Source: an uncultured Barnesiella sp.
Lineage (GTDB): Bacteria; Bacteroidota; Bacteroidia; Bacteroidales; Barnesiellaceae_A
Direction of reading: 5' to 3'
Length of the DNA stretch: 8,172 nucleotides
Assembly (NCBI GenBank): GCA_904502265.1
Contig: CAJGDT010000072.1
Coordinates: forward strand, 1-8,172
The notes under the pieces were generated by a model. It made no database searches. It saw nothing but the letters and a program-made list of their open reading frames with translations, and was not told where the DNA came from. Shown piece after piece: positions 1 through 6,087 of this stretch. Position 1 is the stretch's first letter. The number at the start of each line of letters is the position of its first letter. The translations under genes and the position numbers were made by a program.

Positions 1-577
1 CATCATGGACACCTTTGCCGCTATGGCACTGGCATCGCTACCACCCGACGAGCACGTAATGCAAGAGAAACCCCGACCTATGACAGCTCACATCATCACA
101 CCCATGATGGCTCGCACCATTATGGCTACCGGACTGCTGTTTGTAACATTTCTTTTTGCACTATTGCAATATTTCAATCACACTGATGTAACAGCCTTCT
201 CGCAAATCGAGTGGGGCAAGATATTCAGTTATTGTTTCCAAGCAAGTCAACACGGTTCACTATCGCCCTACGAATTGTCACTCTTCTTCACCATATTTGT
301 GATGCTGCAATTCTGGAACATGTTCAATGCCAAGGCTTTTGCTACCGGCACATCGGCATTCAGCTCGATATGGAAATGCAATGGCTTCCTATGCGTAGCA
401 TTGTTGATAGTAGTAGGACAAATTCTCATTGTAACCTTTGGCGGCGAGATGTTCAGTGTTACACCCCTTTCACCCGACGATTGGTGGCAACTCATACTCG
501 CAACATCGATTGTGGCAATCGTTGGCGAAATATTCCGATTTTCGACCCACATTTTTGACCGATGCAAAAAGAGGTAA
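1..577 (+). CDS. Calcium-transporting P-type ATPase (PMCA-like), C-terminal part only
   Basis: The gene is cut by the left edge: the reading frame is open from base 2, and the ATG at 5 is internal. The first residues, IMDTFAAMALASLPPDE, match the end of membrane segment 6 in PMCA/SERCA-type pumps (NLIMDTFAxLALATEPP). The Asp after IM corresponds to the ion-binding Asp of that helix. Counting from the ATG at 5, hydrophobic segments follow at about residues 36-57, 89-106, 126-146 and 160-178, as expected for the C-terminal cation ATPase domain. The family-typical stretch FVMLQFWNMFNAKAF (98-112) sits in the second of these. The protein would pump Ca2+ or a similar cation out across the inner membrane using ATP. 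The phosphorylation and nucleotide-binding domains lie outside the window, so the exact ion is inferred. The end is lysine/arginine-rich (CKKR). Confidence 0.9.
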   Translation, partial: IMDTFAAMALASLPPDEHVMQEKPRPMTAHIITPMMARTIMATGLLFVTFLFALLQYFNHTDVTAFSQIEWGKIFSYCFQASQHGSLSPYELSLFFTIFVMLQFWNMFNAKAFATGTSAFSSIWKCNGFLCVALLIVVGQILIVTFGGEMFSVTPLSPDDWWQLILATSIVAIVGEIFRFSTHIFDRCKKR

Positions 578-618
578 AAAAGAATGACTTAAAAAGCTAT
601 AAAATCAGTTATTTATAT

Positions 619-626
619 TAATTTTG
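619..626 (+). promoter_or_regulatory. Possible -7 promoter element upstream of tkt
   Basis: TAATTTTG matches the Bacteroidota -7 consensus TAnnTTTG and lies 37 bp before the tkt start codon. No TTTG is present 19-21 bp upstream of it, so this is only a half match. No terminator is visible between the ATPase stop and this site, so read-through from the ATPase gene is also possible. Confidence 0.4.
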
Positions 627-663
627 TAACATATTTTACTAAAACCATTATACACTATATTTT

Positions 664-2700
664 ATGGAATTAATACACAGCCTTAATCGTGCTGCTGATA
701 ACATCAGAGTCTTGGCAGCAGCGATGGTAGAAAAAGCAAAATCGGGTCACCCCGGTGGTGCTATGGGTGGTGCTGACTTCACCAACGCACTCTATGCCAA
801 ATATTTGGTGTATGACCCCGATGATGCACAATGGATCAACCGAGACAGATTCTTCCTCGATCCCGGTCACATGTCTCCCATGCTCTACAGCGTACTTGCA
901 TTCACCGGCAAGTTTACTATGGAAGAACTTCAAAGTTTCCGTCAATGGGGTAGCGTAACACCCGGTCACCCCGAGGTAGACTTTGCTCGTGGTATTGAAA
1001 ACACATCAGGTCCCCTCGGTCAAGGTCACGCCATGGCTGTAGGTGCTGCTATTGCCGAGCAATTCTTTACAGCACGTTTCGGTCAATGGATGTCGCACAA
1101 GACTTATGCTTTCATCTCTGACGGTGGTATTCAAGAGGAGATTTCACAAGGTGCCGGTCGTATTGCCGGTTACTTGAAGCTCAGCAACCTCATCATGTTC
1201 TACGATAGCAATAATATCCAACTCTCAACCGGCACAGGCGAGGTAACATCGGAAGATACTGCTGCTAAATATCGCGCTTGGGGCTGGAATGTATTGGAGA
1301 TTGACGGCACTGACGCCGCAGCTATATGCCAAGCTATCGAGACTGCTCAAAACGAAAAAGAGCGTCCTACCCTCATCATTGGTCGTACCATTATGGGTAA
1401 GGGTTGTATTACAGCCGATGGCTCAAGCTTCGAACACCAATGCTCTACTCACGGCCAACCCTTGAGCAAATCGGGTGCAAGCTACGAGAAGACTATCGAA
1501 AACCTTGGTGGCGATGTTGCCAACCCCTTCACACTCTTCCCCGAGACCGAGGCTCTCTACGCTGCTCGCCGCGAGGAGTTGCGTCGCATTGTTGCAGAGC
1601 GCAAGGCCGAACAAGCCGCTTGGGAAAAAGCCAATCCCGAACAAGCCGAAGAGTTGAGAAAATACTTCGCCAACGAAGTACCCGCTATCGACTATGGTGC
1701 AATCGAATTCAAACCCAATATTGCCACTCGTACAGCATCGGCTACCGTACTCTCAGTACTCGCCGAAAAGTGCAAGAACATGGTAGTATCATCGGCCGAC
1801 CTTGCCAATAGCGACAAGACCGACGGCTTCTTGAAGAAGACACACGCATTTGCACCCGGCGATTTTACAGGCGCATTCCTTCAAGCTGGCGTTGCCGAGT
1901 TGACAATGGCCGTTATCGTAAACGGTATGTTGTTGCATGGTGGTATGCACGCTGCTTGTGGTACATTCTTTGTATTCTCTGACTATATGAAGCCCGCCGT
2001 GCGCATGGCCGCATTGATGGAACTTCCTGCCAAATACATCTGGACACACGACGCATTCCGTGTAGGTGAAGACGGTCCCACTCACGAGCCCGTAGAGCAA
2101 GAAGCTCAAATTCGCCTCATGGAGCAACTCAAAAACCACAGCGGTCAAAACAGTATGCTCGTGTTGCGTCCTGCCGACAGTGCCGAGACAGCAGTTGCAT
2201 GGAAACTTGCAATGGAGAACACTTCTACTCCCACTGCATTGATACTTTCACGCCAAGATATCAACGATATCCCCGCTATGGGCGAATGTCGCTACACCGA
2301 GGCTTTACAAAGTGTTAAGGGTGCTTACATCGTAGCCAAGGATGAAAATCCCGATGTGGTATTGGTTGCCAACGGTTCAGAGGTATCAACACTCTACGAA
2401 GCAGCACAAATACTCAAAGGCGAAGGCATCCGCAGCCAAATCGTATCGGCTCCCTCTCTCGGTTTGTACGCACAACAATCTCAAGAGTACAAAGATACAA
2501 TCATCCCCCAAGGCTTGCCCATCTACGGCTTGACAGCAGGTTTGCCCTCAACATTGTGGCCCATTGTAGGTAGCGACAGAGGTTTGATACATGGTCTCGA
2601 CCACTTCGGTCACTCGGCTCCCTACAAGGTACTCGACGAAAAATTGGGCTTTACACCCCAACTCGTTGCCGAAGAGATTAAGAAGTTCTTAGGCAAATAA
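664..2700 (+). CDS. tkt: Transketolase
   Basis: Transketolase moves two-carbon ketol units between sugar phosphates in the cytoplasm (xylulose-5-P with ribose-5-P or erythrose-4-P), using thiamine diphosphate and a divalent metal. At 678 residues it has full family length. Visible motifs in order: SGHPGG (27-32), DPGHMSPM (66-73), TPGHPEVDFARG (99-110), GPLGQG (116-121), the ThDP/metal motif SDGGIQEE (152-159) with NN at 183-184, THGQPL (262-267), AELT with the likely catalytic Glu412, HDAFRVGEDGPTHEP (462-476), and LDHFGHSAP (645-653). The histidines matching E. coli TktA H26, H66, H100, H261 and H473 are all kept (H29, H69, H102, H263, H474). The first Gly of the ThDP motif GDG is Ser here, which I take as a trait of the Bacteroidota subfamily. 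The ATG at 664 has an A/T-rich leader with no Shine-Dalgarno site. The DXP synthase alternative is ruled out by the GEDGPTHEP block and overall order. Confidence 0.97.
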   Translation: MELIHSLNRAADNIRVLAAAMVEKAKSGHPGGAMGGADFTNALYAKYLVYDPDDAQWINRDRFFLDPGHMSPMLYSVLAFTGKFTMEELQSFRQWGSVTPGHPEVDFARGIENTSGPLGQGHAMAVGAAIAEQFFTARFGQWMSHKTYAFISDGGIQEEISQGAGRIAGYLKLSNLIMFYDSNNIQLSTGTGEVTSEDTAAKYRAWGWNVLEIDGTDAAAICQAIETAQNEKERPTLIIGRTIMGKGCITADGSSFEHQCSTHGQPLSKSGASYEKTIENLGGDVANPFTLFPETEALYAARREELRRIVAERKAEQAAWEKANPEQAEELRKYFANEVPAIDYGAIEFKPNIATRTASATVLSVLAEKCKNMVVSSADLANSDKTDGFLKKTHAFAPGDFTGAFLQAGVAELTMAVIVNGMLLHGGMHAACGTFFVFSDYMKPAVRMAALMELPAKYIWTHDAFRVGEDGPTHEPVEQEAQIRLMEQLKNHSGQNSMLVLRPADSAETAVAWKLAMENTSTPTALILSRQDINDIPAMGECRYTEALQSVKGAYIVAKDENPDVVLVANGSEVSTLYEAAQILKGEGIRSQIVSAPSLGLYAQQSQEYKDTIIPQGLPIYGLTAGLPSTLWPIVGSDRGLIHGLDHFGHSAPYKVLDEKLGFTPQLVAEEIKKFLGK

Positions 2701-2723
2701 TGTACCACAATTGTTATATAGAA

Positions 2724-2840
2724 TATACATTAGAATATAGAATTACAAATTACGGTTTAATGATTGTATGAGAAACGTAATATTGTAATAAAAATACGGT
2801 TTTTAAACATTTAGTTTGTTTTTTTTAATTCTAATGTATA
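2724..2840. repeat. 13-bp perfect inverted repeat bracketing the ompA promoter region
   Basis: TATACATTAGAAT (2724-2736) is the exact reverse complement of ATTCTAATGTATA (2828-2840), with 91 bp between the arms. The right arm ends in the TA that begins the -7 element of the ompA promoter. A CAAA on the left (2746-2749) and a TTTG on the right (2815-2818) sit exactly 9 nt inside the two arms. The interior also holds a direct repeat TACGGTTT (2751-2758 and 2795-2802). The role is unknown: it could be an invertible segment, an operator pair, or chance in A/T-rich DNA. Confidence 0.6.
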
Positions 2841-2846
2841 CCTTTG
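2815..2846 (+). promoter_or_regulatory. Bacteroidota-type promoter of the ompA-like gene
   Basis: TTTG at 2815-2818 and TACCTTTG at 2839-2846 are separated by 20 bp. Both elements and the spacing match the sigma-ABfr consensus TTTG-N19-21-TAnnTTTG. Transcription would start near 2853, giving a leader of about 67 nt before the ATG at 2920. The spacer is T-rich. Confidence 0.8.
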
Positions 2847-2860
2847 ACAATTGAATCAGG

Positions 2861-2876
2861 ACGAGATTTATCTCGT
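2861..2876 (+). other. Short hairpin in the ompA 5' leader
   Basis: ACGAGA-TTTA-TCTCGT forms a perfect 6-bp stem with a 4-nt loop, starting about 8 nt after the predicted transcription start. It lies far from the start codon (43 nt), so it does not block ribosome entry. It may stabilise the 5' end of the mRNA, as 5' hairpins do for E. coli ompA, but that role is inferred. Confidence 0.5.
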
Positions 2877-2919
2877 GGGAAAATAAGCACAAATTATAAA
2901 CCAAATTAATAAATTGATT

Positions 2920-4119
2920 ATGAAGAAGTTATTTACAGTTTTGATGCTTTTGGCATTATTCGTTGCTCCCGCAACTATGGCTGCAACTACCGAAACTGAG
3001 ACTACACCCGATGAATCTCAAGGCCTTTTGCTTAACGGCTTCTGGGATAACTGGTATATCTCTCTCGATGGTGGTATCAGCATGTTCTTCAGCCCTAACG
3101 ATGGCAATTTCTGCGATTTTTCACAACGCATTTCTCCCAATGTAAGCTTAAACTTTGGCAAATGGTGGACTCCCATTTTCGGTACAAGAATTGGTTTGGA
3201 GTACATGGCTGCCAATGGTGCTACTGATGTAACTACAGCATTTGGTTTCCAAGATGCTGCAAGCTACAACAACTTGTTCGTACAAAAACACCAAGGTCTT
3301 CGTCCTCACCTCGATGGTATGGTTGACCTCATCAACTTGTTTGGTGGCTATAGCAAAACCCGCGTTTACTCACTCGTAATCTACGGTGGTTTTGGTTATG
3401 GTTACGGTTGGGCATCAGACAGCCCCATCTCAAGCGGTAAGTGGGCTACTGAGCTCCGTGGTGGTTTGATCAACAGCTTCCACGTAAGCAATGCAGTAGA
3501 TGTTAACATCGAGCTCAAAGCTAGCAAATATGATAGCGGTCTTACAGCTGAAAGAGGTACTGAATTGAACAACTTCATGGCATCTGCCACTGTTGGTGTT
3601 GCTTACAAGTTCAACGAGCGTACTTGGGAAGCTCCCGTTATCCCCGTTATTGTTCCCGTTGTTCCCAAATACAGCGATGCTGAAGGCGATGCTCTCGTAG
3701 CAAGATTGCAAGAGGCAAACAACCGCATCAAAGACCTTGAAAACGAATTGGCTATCGCCAACGAGAACTTGGCCAAGGCTTTGAACGAAGCCGGTGATGA
3801 TGCTCCTGCTTATACTATCTACTACGACATCAACCAATCGGCTATCAATGCTTGCAACAAGAAAGTTGTTAAGGCAATGGCTGAAGCTATCAAAGCAGAC
3901 CCCAATACAAAATATGTAATTACTGGTTATGCTGATAAAGAAACAGGTACTGATGCATTCAATGCAAAATTGCGTGAGGCTCGTGCTCAATCTCTTTACA
4001 AAATGCTTGTTAAGTGTGGTGTAAATCCTGATCAACTCTCAACTGCTACCGACACCAATCCTCTCAACAAGTTCAACTATGTACTTGACCGTGCTGCTAC
4101 TATCAAAGTTGTAAAATAA
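2920..4119 (+). CDS. OmpA-family outer membrane protein (beta-barrel plus peptidoglycan-binding domain)
   Basis: The 399-residue protein begins with a Sec signal peptide (MKKLFTVLMLLALFVAPATMA, cleaved near residues 21-22). A beta-barrel region follows at about 45-231, rich in Gly and aromatics in alternating patterns and closing with VGVAYKF. Then come a Pro/Val hinge (238-250), a coiled coil (about 258-290, LQEANNRIKDLENELA) and a C-terminal OmpA domain (297-399). In that domain GYADKETG supplies Asp339, and the NAKLREARAQSL block (348-359) supplies Arg355. These are the two residues that bind the diaminopimelate of peptidoglycan in this family. It likely tethers the outer membrane to the wall. 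The ATG at 2920 is preferred over a TTG two codons upstream because it places MKK at the signal peptide start. The consensus promoter and strong terminator suggest a highly expressed single-gene unit. It is unclear whether the barrel forms a pore. Confidence 0.93.
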   Translation: MKKLFTVLMLLALFVAPATMAATTETETTPDESQGLLLNGFWDNWYISLDGGISMFFSPNDGNFCDFSQRISPNVSLNFGKWWTPIFGTRIGLEYMAANGATDVTTAFGFQDAASYNNLFVQKHQGLRPHLDGMVDLINLFGGYSKTRVYSLVIYGGFGYGYGWASDSPISSGKWATELRGGLINSFHVSNAVDVNIELKASKYDSGLTAERGTELNNFMASATVGVAYKFNERTWEAPVIPVIVPVVPKYSDAEGDALVARLQEANNRIKDLENELAIANENLAKALNEAGDDAPAYTIYYDINQSAINACNKKVVKAMAEAIKADPNTKYVITGYADKETGTDAFNAKLREARAQSLYKMLVKCGVNPDQLSTATDTNPLNKFNYVLDRAATIKVVK

Positions 4120-4140
4120 TTAATTGTAGCAACGATATAC

Positions 4141-4181
4141 AAAACGTTCCATTCGTAAGCGAATGGAACGTTTTTTCTTTT
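4141..4181 (+). terminator. Rho-independent terminator of the ompA-like gene
   Basis: A perfect 15-bp stem (4141-4155 with 4160-4174, core ACGTTCCATTCG) closes on the 4-nt loop TAAG. It runs into a T-rich tail (TTTTTTCTTTT, 4171-4181). It starts 21 bp after the ompA stop codon and separates that gene from folB. Confidence 0.95.
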
Positions 4182-4251
4182 ATAACATACCCAATTGAGG
4201 CAACCCTTGAGAAACACACTAATATTAAGCACCCATCTGAAAAAAAATAGT

Positions 4252-4259
4252 GATATTTG
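4252..4259 (+). promoter_or_regulatory. Weak candidate -7 element upstream of folB
   Basis: GATATTTG differs from TAnnTTTG at the first base and lies 37 bp before the folB ATG. No TTTG is seen at the expected -33 position. It is listed because folB follows a strong terminator and must have its own promoter in 4182-4296; nothing better is visible there. Confidence 0.25.
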
Positions 4260-4296
4260 CACCAAATTACATATCTATTAAACCATATAAAGCAGC

Positions 4297-4650
4297 ATGA
4301 ATACATACATCCACTTCGACCAGATGCACTTCTACGCATTTCATGGGGTTGACCCACAAGAACTCGCTGTAGGCAACAACTACAGCATTGACCTCTGCTT
4401 GAAGATACCTTTCGGCAACGCCATGCAAAGCGACGCATTAGAAGACACAATCAACTATGCAGAGATATATGATGCAATAGAAAGCGTAATGTCAATACCA
4501 TCAAAGTTACTGGAACATGTTGTCGGACGCATCATTGACACACTGCAACAACGATTTCCGAACATCGCAGGCGGACGCATAGCCCTATATAAAGAAAATC
4601 CCCCCATCCCAGCCAAGATAGACCGAGTGGGGGTTATTGTAGAATGGTAA
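4297..4650 (+). CDS. folB: Dihydroneopterin aldolase
   Basis: FolB cleaves 7,8-dihydroneopterin to 6-hydroxymethyl-dihydropterin and glycolaldehyde in folate synthesis, in the cytoplasm. The 117 residues match the usual length of about 120. Family blocks are present: FYAFHGVDPQE (12-22), where Glu22 falls at the same number as the active-site Glu of the S. aureus enzyme; DALEDTINYAEIYD (46-59); LLEHV (71-75), whose Glu73 is the likely pterin-binding residue; and YKENPPIPAKID (98-109), whose Lys99 is the likely catalytic lysine. The ATG at 4297 puts these residues at normal distances from the N-terminus. The gene stands alone: a terminator lies upstream, and rpiB converges on it with only 10 bp between the two stop codons. 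Related epimerases (FolX) cannot be fully excluded, but the intact Glu/Lys pair favours the aldolase. Confidence 0.93.
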   Translation: MNTYIHFDQMHFYAFHGVDPQELAVGNNYSIDLCLKIPFGNAMQSDALEDTINYAEIYDAIESVMSIPSKLLEHVVGRIIDTLQQRFPNIAGGRIALYKENPPIPAKIDRVGVIVEW

Positions 4651-4660
4651 TAAGACTGTA

Positions 4661-5101
4661 TTACATAGGTATTTTCTCTACACGACGGTTGTGACGGCCG
4701 CCCTCAAAAGCTGTTGCAAGGAAAATATCGACAATCTTGTCCGAAAGCTCGAGAGGAATAAAACGACCGGGCATAACAAGCACATTAGCATCATTGTGAA
4801 GGCGAGCCAATTCGGCCAACTCCTCAGTCCAGCACAATGCCGAACGAATACCTTGGTGCTTGTTCAAGGTCATATTTATACCATTACCGCTACCACAGAT
4901 AGCTATACCGGGATAACATTCGCCACTCTCTACGGCAAGAGCCAAAGGGTGTGCGAAATCGGGATAATCTACACTTTCGGTCGAATAACAACCAAAATCT
5001 TTACACTCATAACCACGAGATTGGAGCATAGCTTTTACTCGCTCTTTCATCTCATAGCCTGCATGATCACACGCAAGTCCTATTGTTTTTTTGTCTGTCA
5101 T
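4661..5101 (-). CDS. rpiB: Ribose-5-phosphate isomerase B
   Basis: RpiB interconverts ribose-5-phosphate and ribulose-5-phosphate in the non-oxidative pentose phosphate pathway. The protein starting MTDKKTIGLACDHAGYEMKE is 146 residues long, as expected for the LacAB/RpiB family. Visible family features are CDHAGYEMK (11-19), ESVDYPDFAHPLA (42-54), the active-site loop ICGSGNGINM (68-77) with the likely catalytic Cys69, and RLHNDANVLVMPGR (100-113) with His102. Phosphate-binding arginines follow in the EGGRHNRRVEKI stretch (133-144), probably R136 and R140. The frame stays open upstream to an ATG at 5218, but that extra stretch has no family similarity and would include the promoter, so 5101 is the start. 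The gene works with the transketolase encoded upstream, although the two are not adjacent and lie on opposite strands. An allose-6-phosphate isomerase activity, known in this family, is possible too. Confidence 0.95.
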   Translation of the reverse strand: MTDKKTIGLACDHAGYEMKERVKAMLQSRGYECKDFGCYSTESVDYPDFAHPLALAVESGECYPGIAICGSGNGINMTLNKHQGIRSALCWTEELAELARLHNDANVLVMPGRFIPLELSDKIVDIFLATAFEGGRHNRRVEKIPM

Positions 5102-5124
5102 AGTATATAATATTATATGTAGGG

Positions 5125-5157
5125 CAAATATACAAAGAATGCTACGAAATATACAAT
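5125..5157 (-). promoter_or_regulatory. Candidate promoter of rpiB
   Basis: On the minus strand TATATTTG (5132-5125) matches the TAnnTTTG -7 consensus. ATTG (5157-5154) stands 21 bp upstream as a -33 element with one mismatch. The predicted start near 5118 would give a leader of under 20 nt before the ATG at 5101. Confidence 0.55.
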
Positions 5158-5258
5158 GCTTGGTTTGATATTTTGCATCACTATCATGCATATTATCAAC
5201 ACAACAATAAGAGAGCAAATGGACTGAGGTAACAAGACAAAATAAGTAATCTTATTTT

Positions 5259-5289
5259 TTTGCACCCATAGAAAGTTTTGCTATCTTTG
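5259..5289 (+). promoter_or_regulatory. Bacteroidota-type promoter of the glycosyltransferase-pyrC operon
   Basis: TTTG at 5259-5262 and TATCTTTG at 5282-5289 are 19 bp apart, a full match to the -33/-7 consensus. The transcript would begin near 5296, about 28 nt before the ATG at 5324. It is divergent from the rpiB promoter, about 100 bp away. Confidence 0.8.
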
Positions 5290-5323
5290 CTGTTATACGT
5301 TATGATAGTAAAACCATAGAAAT

Positions 5324-6082
5324 ATGTCTACACCCCAAACCATACATGACAGCCTTGTTCTCATCCCTACCTACAACGAGAAAGAGAATATTGAGAACAT
5401 CATTAGAGCAGTTTTCAATCTTCCCGAGTTGTTCGATATTTTAGTTATTGACGACAACTCACCCGACGGAACTGCCGCTATAGTCAAAGACCTTCAAAAG
5501 GAATTCCCCGAGCAACTTCATATCATAGAACGCAAGGGCAAACTGGGTTTAGGCACAGCATATATAGCCGGCTTCAAGTGGGCCATAGAGCATCGCTACG
5601 ACTACATCTTTGAGATGGATGCCGACTTCTCGCACAATCCCGAGGACTTGCTCCGTCTTAAGGCGGCTTGTCGCGACAATGGTGCCGACATGGCTATCGG
5701 TTCGCGTTATGTGTCGGGCGTGAATGTTGTCAACTGGCCTATGGGACGCGTTATCATGTCATACTACGCATCGAAATATGTGCGCATCGTAACAGGACTA
5801 AAAATACACGATACCACAGCCGGATTTGTATGCTATCGTCGCGAGGTATTGGAGACCATGGAGCTCGACAAGATACAATTCAAAGGCTATGCCTTCCAGA
5901 TAGAGATGAAGTTTACTGCCAAAATGTGTGGCTTCAATATACAAGAAGTACCCATTATCTTCATCAACCGCGTACTGGGCGAGAGCAAGATGAGTGGAGG
6001 TATCTTCAGCGAGGCCGTATTTGGCGTTATCAAGCTCAAGTGGGGTAGCCTCTTCCGCAAATATCCGCAGAAAAAACACTAA
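5324..6082 (+). CDS. Polyprenyl-phosphate glycosyltransferase, DPM1-like (GT2 family)
   Basis: This 252-residue protein is close to dolichol-phosphate mannosyltransferase (DPM1) and bacterial polyprenol monophosphomannose synthases. They move a sugar, usually mannose from GDP-mannose, onto a lipid phosphate at the inner face of the membrane. Motifs: PTYNE (15-19), DDNSPDGT (43-50) for the nucleotide sugar, the DAD metal motif in EMDADFSHNPE (97-107), GSRYVSG (126-132), TTAGFVCYRREVL (164-176), GYAFQIEM (188-195) and the acceptor-side motif RVLGESKMSGG (216-226). There is no C-terminal membrane segment, so it is the short, single-domain type. The sugar donor cannot be read from sequence: mannose is the family default, glucose or others are possible. 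It is first in a likely operon, with its stop 5 bp before the next ATG. The start has no Shine-Dalgarno site. Confidence 0.9.
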   Translation: MSTPQTIHDSLVLIPTYNEKENIENIIRAVFNLPELFDILVIDDNSPDGTAAIVKDLQKEFPEQLHIIERKGKLGLGTAYIAGFKWAIEHRYDYIFEMDADFSHNPEDLLRLKAACRDNGADMAIGSRYVSGVNVVNWPMGRVIMSYYASKYVRIVTGLKIHDTTAGFVCYRREVLETMELDKIQFKGYAFQIEMKFTAKMCGFNIQEVPIIFINRVLGESKMSGGIFSEAVFGVIKLKWGSLFRKYPQKKH

Positions 6083-6087
6083 TAGTC

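Noticed and set aside
2914..2919. TTG start two codons upstream of the ompA-like gene's ATG
   Set aside because: The ATG at 2920 gives a clean MKK signal peptide start; nothing supports a rare TTG start here.
3430..4035. 201-codon open frame on the minus strand inside the ompA-like gene
   Set aside because: It is antisense to a well-supported gene, has no recognisable motifs, and is explained by the codon bias of the sense strand.
4647..4664. GTAATA-AGACTG-TATTAC inverted repeat between the folB and rpiB stop codons as a bidirectional terminator
   Set aside because: The stem is only 6 bp and almost all A/T; part of its symmetry comes from two facing TAA stop codons, and no T-run is present on either side.
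5174..5190. TGCAT-cactatc-ATGCA inverted repeat in the rpiB/glycosyltransferase intergenic region
   Set aside because: A 5-bp stem of this composition is expected by chance, and it is not placed against any promoter element.
5102..5218. 39-residue N-terminal extension of rpiB to an ATG at 5218
   Set aside because: The stretch has no family similarity, exceeds the RpiB length and overlaps the best promoter match for the gene.
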